A stretch of DNA of 64,000 nt. Source: Luteimonas sp. FCS-9. GTDB lineage: Bacteria > Pseudomonadota > Gammaproteobacteria > Xanthomonadales > Xanthomonadaceae. This document shows, piece by piece, positions 27,220-36,876 of this stretch; position 1 is the first letter of the stretch; each line of letters begins with the position of its first letter. The notes beneath the pieces are model-generated. The model ran no database searches. It was not told the DNA's origin and worked only from the letters and a program-made list of their open reading frames with translations. Location of the stretch: the NCBI RefSeq assembly GCF_001014645.1, contig NZ_LASZ01000009.1, forward strand, positions 1-64,000, in the 5' to 3' direction. The position numbers and the translations under genes are program-made.

Positions 27220-28719
27220 TCAGGGACTGCCGCCGCCCGCGCTGGCGCCAGCGGCCGCGGCGGCGGCGCGCGCCGCGTACAGCGTGCCCGGCGGCGGCTG
27301 GCTGGTGAAGAAGGCGTTGATCCCCTGCAGCACCGCGCTGGCGACGCGGCGCTGGTGCGACGGGTCGAGCAGACGCTTTTCCTCGTCGGGATTGGAGATG
27401 AAGCCGGTCTCGACCAGCATCGCCGGCATGTCGGCGTTGCGCAGCACCGAGAAGTTCGCGTACTCCACGTTCGGCTTGTGGGTCTTGCCGACGTCGCGCA
27501 GCCCGGTCAGGACATGCGCGGCGGCATCCTGCGAGGCGCGCATGTGGCCGCTCTGCGCCATTTCCAGCAGCACGTTCGACAGCGTGTCCTTTTCCAGCCG
27601 GACGCCGCCCACGAGGTCGGCGCTGTTCTCGCGGTCGGCCAGCCAGCGCGCCTGCTGCGAGGACGCGCCGCGCAGCGACAGCGTGTAGACCGACGACCCG
27701 TAGGCGGCGCGATTGAGCGCGGCGTCGGCGTGGATCGAGACGAACATGTCGGCCTTGGCCTGGCGCGCGCGGCGCGCGCGCTGCGGCAGTTCGACGTAGC
27801 TGTCGCTGTCGCGGATCAGGTGCGCGCGCATGCCGGGCGTGGCGTTGATCTGCCGCGCGAGCTCGCGCGAGATCGCCAGCACGACGTGCTTCTCGTAGGT
27901 ACCGCCCGGCCCGATCGCACCGGGGTCCTGCCCGCCGTGGCCGGCGTCGATCGCGATCACCAGCGGGCGCATGCCCGGGCCGACCGTGGTCGGCAGCGGC
28001 GGGGCGGCGGTCCGCGGTGCCGGCGCCGCGGCCTCGGGGACGGGCGCCGGCGCCTGCGCGACCGGAACGGGCGCCGGTATGGGCGCCGGCACCGGGGCGG
28101 TCGACGTGGCGGCGGGCTGCGGTGCCGGCGTTGCCGGCGCCCGTGCCTGCGCCATCTCGGCGATCAGTCGCGAGGTCGCATCGTTGGAGGCGAGTGCGGG
28201 ATTGGGCGGCGGTGCCGGAGGCGCGGCGGACGCGCCGGGCGCGGATGCAGAAGCGGATGCGGATGCAGAAGGTGACGCCGTACCGGCCGCGGCGCGCGCG
28301 ATCGGGTCGGCCTCGCCGTCGCCGGGCCATTCGACGACCAGGCGCACGCCGTCCGTACCCTCCTCCAGCCGCGGCTTCATCGCCACGACCGGACTGGCGA
28401 GATCGAACACGATGCGCGTGGTGCCGGCGACGGGCTGTCCGCTGCGCACGCTGCGCACGACACCGCGCGACGCCGGCAGGGCGACGCCGCCGCGCAGCTT
28501 CGTCCCCGGCAGGTCGACGACCAGGCGGTCGGGATTGGCGAGCGAGATCACCGAGAACTCGGGCTTGCCGTCGAGCCGCAGTTCGGCCCGCGTGCCGGTC
28601 GCCCCGGTCTGCAGGTCGACCCCGCGCAATTCGGCGCCGTAGGCCAGGTTCCAGCACAGCGCCGCGAGCAGCGCGAGCGCCAGCAAGGCCTGAGACAGAT
28701 TGATCCCCCGGATACGCAT
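27220..28719 (-). CDS. amiC: N-acetylmuramoyl-L-alanine amidase, AmiC/AmiB type
   Basis: 499 residues from ATG 28719 (a TTG 12 nt upstream is less likely). Order of parts: export signal ([19 protein letters not shown]); AMIN domain (residues about 35-135) that targets septal peptidoglycan; a Pro/Ala-rich linker of about 100 residues; Amidase_3 catalytic domain with zinc ligands in [23 protein letters not shown] and VSIHADA, and the catalytic Glu in [10 protein letters not shown]. It cleaves septal peptidoglycan during daughter cell separation, normally activated by EnvC/NlpD. It sits between tsaE and mutL as in E. coli amiB. The linker is unusually long and simple. Confidence 0.94.
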   Translation of the reverse strand: MRIRGINLSQALLALALLAALCWNLAYGAELRGVDLQTGATGTRAELRLDGKPEFSVISLANPDRLVVDLPGTKLRGGVALPASRGVVRSVRSGQPVAGTTRIVFDLASPVVAMKPRLEEGTDGVRLVVEWPGDGEADPIARAAAGTASPSASASASASAPGASAAPPAPPPNPALASNDATSRLIAEMAQARAPATPAPQPAATSTAPVPAPIPAPVPVAQAPAPVPEAAAPAPRTAAPPLPTTVGPGMRPLVIAIDAGHGGQDPGAIGPGGTYEKHVVLAISRELARQINATPGMRAHLIRDSDSYVELPQRARRARQAKADMFVSIHADAALNRAAYGSSVYTLSLRGASSQQARWLADRENSADLVGGVRLEKDTLSNVLLEMAQSGHMRASQDAAAHVLTGLRDVGKTHKPNVEYANFSVLRNADMPAMLVETGFISNPDEEKRLLDPSHQRRVASAVLQGINAFFTSQPPPGTLYAARAAAAAAGASAGGGSP

Positions 28720-28793
28720 GCGGTTAGTCAATCACCGCCGCCAGGACAATGCAATACGTTTTTCCTTGCAAATCCGGGGCCTGCGCACCCTTC

Positions 28794-29279
28794 CTACGGT
28801 TTCGGTTCAGGAAGGCCGGGCAAGCGGCCCTGCGCCGCGAGCGCGTCGCGCCAGCGCTCGCCGACCGGCGACAGCGCCTCCAGACGCGCGCTGCGCCCGT
28901 TGCCCGACAGCGACAGCGCCACCCGCAGGTCGGGCCGCGGCAACGCGTCGGCGCCGCGCTCGGGCCATTCGATCAGCCACAGCCGCGCAACGACGTCGTC
29001 GAGGCCGAGGAACTCCAGTTCCCCGACGTCGCCGATGCGGTACAAGTCGAGATGCAGCGCCTCGCCGCCCGGGACCGGGTACCGCTCGACGAGCGTGTAC
29101 GTGGGGCTGCGCACCGTGCCGGTCACGCCCAGCGCGCGCAGCCAGGCGCGCGCCAGCGTGGACTTGCCCGCGCCCAGGTCGCCCTGCAGGTGCACGACCG
29201 CCGGCGCGGGCGCGGTTGCGGCGAGCGCCTGCGCGAACGCCTGCGTCGCCGCCTCGCCGTCGAGCTGCCACGCGCTCAT
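28794..29279 (-). CDS. tsaE: tRNA threonylcarbamoyladenosine biosynthesis ATPase TsaE
   Basis: 161 residues. Walker A is LQGDLGAGKSTLARAWL (residues about 32-48), then TGTVRSPTYTLVERY and LHLDLYRIGDVGELEFLGLDD, the family signatures, and WLIEWPERG. TsaE works with TsaB, TsaD and TsaC to make t6A37 on ANN-decoding tRNAs. The start ATG overlaps the stop of nnr by 4 bp (ATGA), giving translational coupling. Confidence 0.95.
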   Translation of the reverse strand: MSAWQLDGEAATQAFAQALAATAPAPAVVHLQGDLGAGKSTLARAWLRALGVTGTVRSPTYTLVERYPVPGGEALHLDLYRIGDVGELEFLGLDDVVARLWLIEWPERGADALPRPDLRVALSLSGNGRSARLEALSPVGERWRDALAAQGRLPGLPEPKP

Positions 29280-30811
29280 CGCCCCCGCTCCGGGGACGCG
29301 GGGTTGGCCAGCGGACGCAATGCGGCGATCAGGTCGACCGGCAGCAGCCCGCGCTCGCCGCCGGTGCACGCGGCGACGTCGCCGGCGGCGCCATGCAGCA
29401 GCGCGCCGCAGGCCGCGGCGGATTCGCCGTCGAGCCCCTGCGCGCGCAGCGCGGCGATCGTGCCGGTCAGCGCGTCGCCCATGCCCCCGGTCGCCATGCC
29501 GGGATTGCCCGCGGCAACCAGCCACGGCGTGCCCCCGGGCGCGCAGACCAGCGTGCCGGCGCCCTTGAGCACGACGACCGCACCGGTGTCGGCGGCGAGC
29601 CGGCGGACCGCGGCAGGCCGATCGCGCTGGATCTCGGCCGTGGCCGTGCCGAGCAGGCGCGCGGCCTCGCCCGGATGCGGCGTCAGCACCGTGCCCGGCG
29701 GCAACGCGCGCGGCGCGGCGGCGAGCAGGTTCAGCGCATCGGCGTCGAGCACCAGCGGCCGGCCGCTGCCGAGCACCTCGTCGTGCAGCCCGTGGCCCCA
29801 GGCGCCCCGCCCCAGCCCTGGGCCGAGCGCGACGACGTCGGCAGCCTCGAGCAGGTGCGCGAGCGCCGAGGCGTTGTCGATGCGGCTGGCCATCGCCTCG
29901 GGACAGCGGACCAGCAGCGGCGCGACGTGCGCCGCCTGGGTCGCGACCGACACCAGCCCGGCGCCGGTGCGCAGCGCAGCCTCGGCGGCGAGCATCACCG
30001 CCCCGCCCATGCCGTGGTCGCCGCCGACGCACAGCACCCGGCCCGACGCCCCCTTGTGGCTGTTGCGCGGACGTGGGCGCAGCCAGTGCGCCAGATCGCC
30101 GGCATCGATCCGGCGCGCGACCCCGGCGCCGGCGGCCGCGACGTGCGCGGGATCGATGCCCAGCGTATCGAGCGCCAGGTCGCCGGCATGATCGGGGCCG
30201 TCGCCGGTCTGCAGGCCGATGTGCACAGCGAGGAACTGCAGCGTGACATCGGCATGCAGCGCGACGCCCGGCGCGCTGCCGCGGCCGGCATCGAGCCCGC
30301 TGGGCACGTCGAGCGCCAGCACCGGCGCGACAGCCGCGTCGATCGCCGCGATCAGTGCCGCGGCATCGGCGTCCGGCGCGCGCGACAGGCCGATGCCGAA
30401 CACCGCGTCGACGACCAGGTCGGCCGACGACAGCCGTCCGCCGTCGAATGCCGCGACCTGTCCGCCGGCCTCGACGTAGGCCGCGCAGGCCGCGCGCGCG
30501 ATGCCGGTCCGCGGCGCGTGCGCGTCGAGCCGGACCACCCGCACGTCGCAGCCGGCCAGCAACGCATGCCGCGCGAGCACGTAGCCGTCGCCGCCGTTGT
30601 TGCCCGGCCCGCAGGCGACGACGATGCGCCGCGCCGAGGGCCAACGCGCCTGCAGCAGGCACCACGCGGCCAGTCCGGCGCGCGCCATCAATGCACCGGC
30701 ATCGCCGCCCTCGGCCGCGATGGCCGCGGCCTCGATGGCGCGCAGCGCCGCGGCGTCGTACAGCGGGGTTCCCGGCAGCGACGCCGCGTTCGGGGCACAG
30801 GGTGGGCTCAT
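29276..30811 (-). CDS. nnr: bifunctional NAD(P)H-hydrate epimerase/dehydratase
   Basis: 511 residues. The N-terminal epimerase half (NnrE, YjeF_N) has CGPGNNGGDGYVLARHAL and DVPSGLDAGRG. The C-terminal dehydratase half (NnrD, ribokinase-like) has LTPHPGEAARLL and NPGMATGGMGDALTGTIAAL with the catalytic GxGD-type Asp. It repairs hydrated NADH/NADPH. It is the first gene of the nnr-tsaE-amiC-mutL operon and is divergent from queG, with 26 bp between starts, the same arrangement as in E. coli. Confidence 0.95.
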   Translation of the reverse strand: MSPPCAPNAASLPGTPLYDAAALRAIEAAAIAAEGGDAGALMARAGLAAWCLLQARWPSARRIVVACGPGNNGGDGYVLARHALLAGCDVRVVRLDAHAPRTGIARAACAAYVEAGGQVAAFDGGRLSSADLVVDAVFGIGLSRAPDADAAALIAAIDAAVAPVLALDVPSGLDAGRGSAPGVALHADVTLQFLAVHIGLQTGDGPDHAGDLALDTLGIDPAHVAAAGAGVARRIDAGDLAHWLRPRPRNSHKGASGRVLCVGGDHGMGGAVMLAAEAALRTGAGLVSVATQAAHVAPLLVRCPEAMASRIDNASALAHLLEAADVVALGPGLGRGAWGHGLHDEVLGSGRPLVLDADALNLLAAAPRALPPGTVLTPHPGEAARLLGTATAEIQRDRPAAVRRLAADTGAVVVLKGAGTLVCAPGGTPWLVAAGNPGMATGGMGDALTGTIAALRAQGLDGESAAACGALLHGAAGDVAACTGGERGLLPVDLIAALRPLANPASPERGR

Positions 30812-30822
30812 CGGGCCGATTC

Positions 30823-30828
30823 TATACT
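30823..30828 (+). promoter_or_regulatory. -10 element TATACT directly before queG start
   Basis: TATACT ends 9 nt before the queG GTG, so transcription would begin within a few bases of the start codon. There is no ribosome-binding sequence. This suggests a leaderless or nearly leaderless queG mRNA. A convincing -35 is not seen. Confidence 0.45.
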
Positions 30829-30837
30829 TCGCGCACC

Positions 30838-31938
30838 GTGAACCCGCGTCCGACCATCCCCGACCCCGCCGCATCGGCAGCCCCCTCCCCCGATCCGCGG
30901 CACGTCGCCGCGCGCATCCGTGCGATCGCGGCCGACATGGGTTTCCAGCGCTGCGGTATCGCCGGCATCGAGCTCGCCGAGGACGAGGCCCACCTGCGCG
31001 ACTGGCTCGCGCAGGGCCTGTACGGGACGATGGACTGGATGGCGCGCCACGGCACGATGCGCGCGCGGCCGGCCGAGCTGCTGCCCGGCACGGTCCGGGT
31101 GATCTCGGTCGGCCTCGACTACGGCCGCAACGACGACGACAGCGCCTGGGAGACATTGGCCGACGGCCGGCGCGCCTACATCGCGCGCTACGCCTTGGGC
31201 CGCGACTACCACAAGCTCATGCGCAACCGGCTGCAGACGCTCGCGCGCCGCATCGGCGAGGAGATCGGCCCGTTCGGCCACCGGGTGTTCGTCGATTCGG
31301 CGCCGGTGCTCGAGCGCGCGCTCGCGCGCAACGCGGGGCTGGGCTGGATCGGCAAGCACACCTGCCTGATCGACAAGCGCGGCGGCTCGTGGTTCTTCCT
31401 CGGCGAGATCTACGTCGACGTGCCGCTGCCGATCGATCCGCCGGCGAGCGCGCACTGCGGTACCTGCACGCGCTGCATCGACGTCTGCCCGACGCAGGCG
31501 ATCGTCGCGCCGCACCGTCTCGATGCGCGGCGCTGCATCTCCTATCTGACGATCGAGCACGACGGCGCGATCCCCGAGCCGCTGCGCGCGCCGATCGGCA
31601 ACCGCATCTTCGGCTGCGACGACTGCCAGCTGGTCTGCCCGTGGAACAAGTTCGCCAAGCGCCACGACGAGCCGGACTTCCGCGCGCGCAACAACCTGGA
31701 CACCGCGACGCTGGCCGAATTGTTCGCCTGGGACGAAGACGAATTCCTCCAGCGCACCGAAGGCTCGCCGATCCGCCGCAGCGGGCATCGTCGCTGGCTG
31801 CGCAACCTCGCCGTCGCACTGGGCAACGCACCGACGACGCCCGAAACGCTGGCCGCGCTGCATTCGCGCCGGGATTCGGGCGACACACTGGTCGACGAAC
31901 ACGTCGACTGGGCGCTGGCGCGCCACGGCGAGATCTAG
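30838..31938 (+). CDS. queG: epoxyqueuosine reductase QueG
   Basis: 366 residues from the GTG at 30838. Family motifs: DMGFQRCGIAGIEL at the start, MDWMARHGTMRARPAELLPG, RYALGRDYHKLMRNRL, the cobalamin-site region VDSAPVLERALARNAGLGWIGKHTCLI, and two 4Fe-4S motifs CGTCTRCIDVCPTQAI and CDDCQLVCPWNKFA. The C-terminal part (LRNLAVALGNA) is the HEAT-like repeat. It performs the last step of queuosine synthesis on tRNA, reducing the epoxide with a B12 cofactor. Length is typical (about 350-380). Confidence 0.95.
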   Translation: MNPRPTIPDPAASAAPSPDPRHVAARIRAIAADMGFQRCGIAGIELAEDEAHLRDWLAQGLYGTMDWMARHGTMRARPAELLPGTVRVISVGLDYGRNDDDSAWETLADGRRAYIARYALGRDYHKLMRNRLQTLARRIGEEIGPFGHRVFVDSAPVLERALARNAGLGWIGKHTCLIDKRGGSWFFLGEIYVDVPLPIDPPASAHCGTCTRCIDVCPTQAIVAPHRLDARRCISYLTIEHDGAIPEPLRAPIGNRIFGCDDCQLVCPWNKFAKRHDEPDFRARNNLDTATLAELFAWDEDEFLQRTEGSPIRRSGHRRWLRNLAVALGNAPTTPETLAALHSRRDSGDTLVDEHVDWALARHGEI

Positions 31939-31994
31939 GCCCGCGCCGGCGCGCCACGCCCGAATCCGCCCCACGATGCGAGCGCCGACCCCAC

Positions 31995-32546
31995 GTAGGA
32001 GCGCGCTTGCGCGCGATGGGGCATTTCCGATCACGCCCTCGCGCGCAAGCGCGCTCCTACGGGAGGGCCAACGGCACGCCTACCGCGCGCGCATCTCATC
32101 GAACAGCGCGCCAGCCGATCAAGCACCGGGCACGCCGCCCAAGCGTCAGCCCATGTAGAAGCGCGCTTGCGCGCGATGAAGCATTTCTGGCAACGCCCAT
32201 CGCGCGCAAGCGCGCTCCTACAGGAGAGCCAACGGCACGCCTACCGCGCGCGCATCTCATCGAACAGCGCGCCAGCCGATCGAGCACCGGTACGCCGCTC
32301 CAAGCGTCAGCCCCATGTAGGAGCGCGCTTGCGCGCGATGAAGCATTCCTGGCAACGCCCATCGCGCGCAAGCGCGCTCCTACACGAGAGCCACCGGCGC
32401 GCCTACGGCGCGGGCATCTCATCGAACAGCGCGCCAGCCGGTCGAACACCGGTACGCCGCTCCAAGCGTCAGCCCCATGTAGGAGCGCGCTTGCGCGCGG
32501 TGAAGCATTCCCGGCAAACGCCCATCGCGCGCAAGCGCGCTCCTAC
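31995..32546. repeat. tandem array of four palindromes with spacers copying the pgi 3' end
   Basis: The 627-bp gap between queG and pgi holds no gene. Four hairpins of the form GTAGGAGCGCGCTTGCGCGC...GCGCGCAAGCGCGCTCCTAC start at 31995, 32155, 32317 and 32479 (periods 160, 162 and 162). The spacers contain a CTACGGCGCGGGCATCTCATCG-like segment that parallels the reverse-strand end of pgi (stop at 32566): both read ...ALxDE...AP-stop. The array thus looks like repeated duplication of a unit made of the pgi tail plus the adjacent palindrome. It may terminate both convergent genes. Confidence 0.8.
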
Positions 32547-32565
32547 GGGAGAGCCACCGGCGCGC

Positions 32566-34101
32566 CTACGGCGCGGACGACCGGCGTGCGTGGATCTCGT
32601 CGAGCAGTGCGCGGGTGACCGGGTCGGCGATCTCGACGTCCTGGCCTTGGACCGCGGGCAGCAGTTCGCCGGCGATGCGCTTGCCCAGTTCGACGCCCCA
32701 CTGGTCGAAGGCGTTGATGCCCCACAGCACCGACTGCGCGTAGACGCTGTGCTCGTAGAGCGCGATCAGCGCACCGAGGCTGCGGGGCTCGAGCCGGTCG
32801 AGCAGCAGCAGCGTCGACGGCCGGTTGCCGGGATAGGACTTCTGCGGATCGTCCGCGGCAAAACCGTTGGCCAGCGCCTGCGTCTGCGCGAGCAGGTTCG
32901 ACAGCAGCGCGTCGTGATTGTCGGCGTGCGGATGCGCAGGCTTGGCGACGCCGATGAAATCGGCCGGCACCGTTTGCGTCCCTTGGTGCAGCGCCTGGAA
33001 GAAACTGTGCTGCGAGTTGGTGCCCGGCCCGCCCCAAAGCACCGGCACGGTGTCCAGACCGACCGGCGCGCCTTCCGGCGTGACCGACTTGCCCAGGCTC
33101 TCCATCACCAGCTGCTGCAGGTAGGCCGGCAGCAGCGCCAGGCGCTCGTCGTAGGGCAGCACCGCGTGCGTGGCCAGGCCCAGCGCGTTGCGGTTCCAGA
33201 CCGCGATCAGCGCATGCAGCAGCGGCAGGTTGCCGTCCAGCGGCGCCTGCAGGGCGTGCGCGTCCATCTCCGCCGCGCCGTCGAGCAGCGCGTCGAAGCC
33301 GTCGGCCCCGATCGCCAGCGCGATCGAGAAACCGACCGCCGACCACAGCGAGTAGCGGCCGCCGACCCAGTCCCACATCGGCAGCACGCGTTCGGGCGCG
33401 ACGCCGAAGGCCTGCGCGCGCGGCACGTTGGCGCTGACCGCGTACAGGCGCTCGCTGCCGCCCAGCCAGTCGCGCACGACCGCGCCGTTGAGCAGCGTCT
33501 CCTGCGTGCCGAACGTCTTGGAGACGAGGATCGCGGCGGTCCTCGACGGATCGAGCTTCGCGAGGCGGTGCTGCGCGTCGCTGCCGTCGACGTTGGTCAG
33601 GAAATGCACCCGGAAACGGCCGGTGCCGAAGTCCTTGAGCGCGTCGACCACCAGCCGCGGGCCGAGATCGGAGCCGCCGATGCCGACGTTGACGATGTCG
33701 GTGACGTCGGACGCCTCGAGCTGCGCGACCAGCGCGCGCATGCGCGTGCGCGCGGCGAGCGCCTGCTCGCGTGCGTCGCGCGCCACCGGCGACTGCGACA
33801 GCGCCGAGCGCAGCGCGACGTGCAGCGCCGGGCGCTGCTCGGAGGTGTTGACGATGGCGCCGTCGAACAGCGCGCGCATCGCGTCCGCCAGTTCGGCCGA
33901 CGCGCCGAGCGCGAGCAGCGCATCGCGCGCATCGCGGTCGAAGCGCTGGCGCGCGAAGCTGGCGTAGAGCCCGCCCACGCGCAGCGCGAAGTCGCGCGGG
34001 CGCGCGGCATCGTCGGCGACGAGGTCGGCGATGCGCGCCGCGTCCAGGCGCCGCGCATGCGGCGCCAGCGTGTCCTCGATCCGCTGCGCCGCCGTCGTCA
34101 T
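32566..34101 (-). CDS. pgi: glucose-6-phosphate isomerase
   Basis: 511 residues. Sugar-phosphate and PGI signature regions are visible: [53 protein letters not shown] (catalytic region), [20 protein letters not shown], and the C-terminal signature [19 protein letters not shown]. It interconverts glucose-6-phosphate and fructose-6-phosphate in the cytoplasm. It directly abuts panD (1-nt overlap) and is last in the pcnB-folK-panBCD-pgi string. Its 3' tail appears to have been copied into the downstream tandem array. Confidence 0.97.
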   Translation of the reverse strand: MTTAAQRIEDTLAPHARRLDAARIADLVADDAARPRDFALRVGGLYASFARQRFDRDARDALLALGASAELADAMRALFDGAIVNTSEQRPALHVALRSALSQSPVARDAREQALAARTRMRALVAQLEASDVTDIVNVGIGGSDLGPRLVVDALKDFGTGRFRVHFLTNVDGSDAQHRLAKLDPSRTAAILVSKTFGTQETLLNGAVVRDWLGGSERLYAVSANVPRAQAFGVAPERVLPMWDWVGGRYSLWSAVGFSIALAIGADGFDALLDGAAEMDAHALQAPLDGNLPLLHALIAVWNRNALGLATHAVLPYDERLALLPAYLQQLVMESLGKSVTPEGAPVGLDTVPVLWGGPGTNSQHSFFQALHQGTQTVPADFIGVAKPAHPHADNHDALLSNLLAQTQALANGFAADDPQKSYPGNRPSTLLLLDRLEPRSLGALIALYEHSVYAQSVLWGINAFDQWGVELGKRIAGELLPAVQGQDVEIADPVTRALLDEIHARRSSAP

Positions 34102-34481
34102 CAGGCCGCCTGCGCCGGGATCGAATCGTTGGTGTGGGTCATCCGATTCTGCCGGTCGACGTAGACCAGCGTCGGCTTGAACGCCGCCACCTGCGCCTCG
34201 TCGAGCGCGCCGTAGGCGCAGATGATCACCAGATCGCCGACACCGGCCTTGTGCGCGGCCGCGCCGTTGACCGAGATGATGCCGCTGCCGGCCTCGGCGC
34301 GGATCGCGTAGGTCGCGAAGCGCTCGCCGTTGTTGATGTTGTAGATCTCGATGCGCTCGTACTCACGGATGCCCGACAGGTCGAGCAGGTGACCGTCGAT
34401 CGCGCACGAGCCTTCGTAGTGCAGCTCGGCGTGGGTCACGGACGCGCGGTGGATCTTGGCTTTGAGCAGGGTCAGTTGCAT
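34101..34481 (-). CDS. panD: aspartate 1-decarboxylase
   Basis: 126 residues. The self-cleavage site that makes the pyruvoyl group is Gly24-Ser25 (HYEGSCAID). Family motifs include [18 protein letters not shown] and [19 protein letters not shown]. It converts L-aspartate to beta-alanine for pantothenate. No PanZ/PanM gene is near. Confidence 0.97.
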   Translation of the reverse strand: MQLTLLKAKIHRASVTHAELHYEGSCAIDGHLLDLSGIREYERIEIYNINNGERFATYAIRAEAGSGIISVNGAAAHKAGVGDLVIICAYGALDEAQVAAFKPTLVYVDRQNRMTHTNDSIPAQAA

Positions 34482-34591
34482 GGCGGCGGCCGGTTCGCGG
34501 CCTCGGAAAACGCGGGGTTTCCGCAGGAATCGGCAAGTATAGGGGCCGGCTGCGGCATCGCAACATGCCGCCCGCGCACGCGGGCGGCGAT

Positions 34592-35458
34592 TCAGCCGGC
34601 CGTGGGCGATGGCGTGAGGCTGAATTCGAGGTTGTCGATCAGCCGCGTCGTGCCCAGCCGCGCGGCCAGCAGTGCGACGACGTCCCGATCGCCCGGCGCC
34701 AGCGGCCCGAGCGCCGGGGTGCGCACGACCGCGTAGTCGACCGCGAAGCCCTGCGCGCGCAACTGCGCCTCGGCGTCGGCCTCCACCTGCGCCGGCGTGC
34801 GGCCGGCGCGCAGGCCGCCGCGCATCGCCTGCAGCGTGCGGTAGAGCTGCGGCGCCAGCGCGCGCTGGCCGGCATCGAGGTACTGGTTGCGCGAACTCAG
34901 CGCGAGCCCGTCGGCGTCGCGGGCGATCGCGACCGGCAACAGCTCGACCGGGAACGCGAGCTCGGCCACCAGGTGCGCGATCACCGCCAGCTGCTGGTAG
35001 TCCTTGCGGCCGAACGCCGCGACGTCGGGCCGGACCTGGTTGAACAGGCGCGCGACGACCGTCGCCACACCGTCGAAATGCCCCGGCCGGTGTGCGCCGT
35101 CGAGCACCTCGGTGATCCCGGGCACGCGCACGGTGACCGTGTTCGCCAGTCCCAGCGGGTACATCGTCCCCACCGACGGCTGCCACAGCAGGTCGCAGCC
35201 CGCGGCGGCCAGGCCCTGCGCGTCCTGCTCGGGCGTGCGCGGATAGCGGGCGAAGTCCTCGTTGGGCCCGAACTGCGTGGGATTGACGAATACGCTGGCG
35301 ACGACGCGGTCCACGCGCGCGCGCAGCGCCTCGACCAGGGAGAAATGCCCCGCGTGCAGGTTGCCCATCGTCGGCACCAGGCCCACGCGCAGGCCGGCGC
35401 GCTTCCAGTCCGCGATGCGTTCGCGCAGGACGGGCAGGCTGTCGACGGTTTCGATCAT
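34592..35458 (-). CDS. panC: pantothenate synthetase
   Basis: 288 residues. The nucleotidyltransferase-type HIGH-like motif is [14 protein letters not shown] (residues about 29-42), with [15 protein letters not shown], the pantoate site [29 protein letters not shown] and the KMSKS-like [12 protein letters not shown]. It condenses pantoate and beta-alanine using ATP. It is part of the panB-panC-panD run; the 110-bp gap to panD contains no gene. Confidence 0.97.
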   Translation of the reverse strand: MIETVDSLPVLRERIADWKRAGLRVGLVPTMGNLHAGHFSLVEALRARVDRVVASVFVNPTQFGPNEDFARYPRTPEQDAQGLAAAGCDLLWQPSVGTMYPLGLANTVTVRVPGITEVLDGAHRPGHFDGVATVVARLFNQVRPDVAAFGRKDYQQLAVIAHLVAELAFPVELLPVAIARDADGLALSSRNQYLDAGQRALAPQLYRTLQAMRGGLRAGRTPAQVEADAEAQLRAQGFAVDYAVVRTPALGPLAPGDRDVVALLAARLGTTRLIDNLEFSLTPSPTAG

Positions 35459-35528
35459 GACGGGCGTACGGAAAGAGAGGAAGAAAGGCCGCTGGCGGGC
35501 CCGACGGCGATCCGGCGGACCACGGCGC

Positions 35529-36347
35529 TCAGCTGTAGGAATGCTCGGGCCCGGGGAAGCTGCCGTCGCGCACGGCTTCGACATAGGCGCGCGCCGCGCC
35601 GGCGACCGAGCCGCCGTCGGCCAGGAAGTCGCGGACGAATTTCGGCCGGCGGTGGCCGCTGTCCAGGCCCAGCATGTCGTGCAGCACCAGCACCTGCCCG
35701 TCGCAGCCGGGGCCGGCGCCGATGCCGATCGTCGGCACCGGCGAGGCGGCGGTGATCCCGGCGGCCAGCGCGGCCGGCACGCCCTCGAGCACGATCAGCG
35801 ATGCGCCGGCTTCGGCGATGCCCAGCGCGTCCTCGCGCAGCGCCTGCGCCGCGGCCTCGCCGCGGCCCTGCACCTTGAAGCCGCCGAAGCGCAACACCGA
35901 CTGCGGGGTCAGGCCCAGGTGCGCGCAGACCGGGATCTCGCGCTCGACCAGGAAACGCACGACCTCGCGCTTGTTCGCGGTCGCGCCTTCGAGCTTGACC
36001 ATGCCCGCGCCGGCCTGCAGCAGCCGCGTCGAGGCGTCGAGCGCACGCTCGGGCGTTGCGTCGGCCTGGAACGGCAGGTCGGCGACGATCAGCGCGCGCC
36101 GCGTCGCCCGCGCCACGCAGGCGGTGTGGTAGACCATGTCGTCGACGGTGACCGGCAGCGTCGAGCCGTGTCCCTGCACCACCATGCCCAGCGAATCGCC
36201 GATCAGCAGCAGCTCGACGCCGGCCGCGTCGAACGTGCGCGCGAAGCCCGCGTCGTAGGCGGTGAGCATCGAGAGCCGGCGGCCCGCGGCGCGGGCCTCG
36301 AACAGCGCGGGCACGGTAACCGGCGCGGAGGGGTTGGAGGTCGTCAT
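35529..36347 (-). CDS. panB: 3-methyl-2-oxobutanoate hydroxymethyltransferase
   Basis: 272 residues. Motifs: [32 protein letters not shown] (metal/ketoisovalerate site), VVADLPFQ-type [21 protein letters not shown] and [20 protein letters not shown]. It adds a hydroxymethyl group from methylene-THF to ketoisovalerate, the first pantoate step. It starts 4 nt after folK. Confidence 0.97.
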   Translation of the reverse strand: MTTSNPSAPVTVPALFEARAAGRRLSMLTAYDAGFARTFDAAGVELLLIGDSLGMVVQGHGSTLPVTVDDMVYHTACVARATRRALIVADLPFQADATPERALDASTRLLQAGAGMVKLEGATANKREVVRFLVEREIPVCAHLGLTPQSVLRFGGFKVQGRGEAAAQALREDALGIAEAGASLIVLEGVPAALAAGITAASPVPTIGIGAGPGCDGQVLVLHDMLGLDSGHRRPKFVRDFLADGGSVAGAARAYVEAVRDGSFPGPEHSYS

Positions 36348-36351
36348 CGCA

Positions 36352-36876
36352 CTAGGGTATCGCTTCGATGTCGCCCCGATCCATGCCGGCGAGCACCTCG
36401 ACCGCCGCGCCGACGCCGGGGATCGTCGCATCCGGCGCCACGTCGAGCAGCGGCACCAGCGCGAATGCACGCGCGTGCAGGTGCGGATGCGGAACGATCA
36501 GTCCCGGCAGCGCGACGACGGCGTCCCCGTACAGCAGCAGGTCGAGGTCGAGCGTGCGCGGCCCCCAGCGGTCGCTGCCGTCGGCGGCGCGGCGCCGGCC
36601 CATCGCGGTCTCGATCGACAGCAGCGCCTCGAGCAGCGCCGCCGGCGGCAGGTCCGTCTCGAACGCGGCTGCGGCGTTGACGAAGTCCGGCTGATCGGCC
36701 ACGCCCCAGGCGGGCGTGCGGTAGAGCCGCGACAGCGCGAACGCAGAGACGCCCGGCAGCGCCGCCAGCGCACGCGCAGCGACGCGCAGCGTCCCCGCCG
36801 CGTCGCCGAGGTTGGCGCCGAGCCCGACGCAGGCGCGGACCCGCGCCGTGCCCGCCCCCGGCGGCGCAGCGCTCAT
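36352..36876 (-). CDS. folK: 2-amino-4-hydroxy-6-hydroxymethyldihydropteridine pyrophosphokinase
   Basis: 174 residues with [10 protein letters not shown] at the start, [22 protein letters not shown] and the HPPK signature [16 protein letters not shown]. It transfers pyrophosphate from ATP to the pterin in folate synthesis. Its ATG overlaps the stop of pcnB by 4 bp. Confidence 0.96.
   Translation of the reverse strand: MSAAPPGAGTARVRACVGLGANLGDAAGTLRVAARALAALPGVSAFALSRLYRTPAWGVADQPDFVNAAAAFETDLPPAALLEALLSIETAMGRRRAADGSDRWGPRTLDLDLLLYGDAVVALPGLIVPHPHLHARAFALVPLLDVAPDATIPGVGAAVEVLAGMDRGDIEAIP

Noticed and set aside
31995..32546. Regularly spaced repeats considered as a CRISPR array
   Set aside because: The period is about 160 bp, repeats are long palindromes, spacers are similar to each other and no cas genes are nearby.
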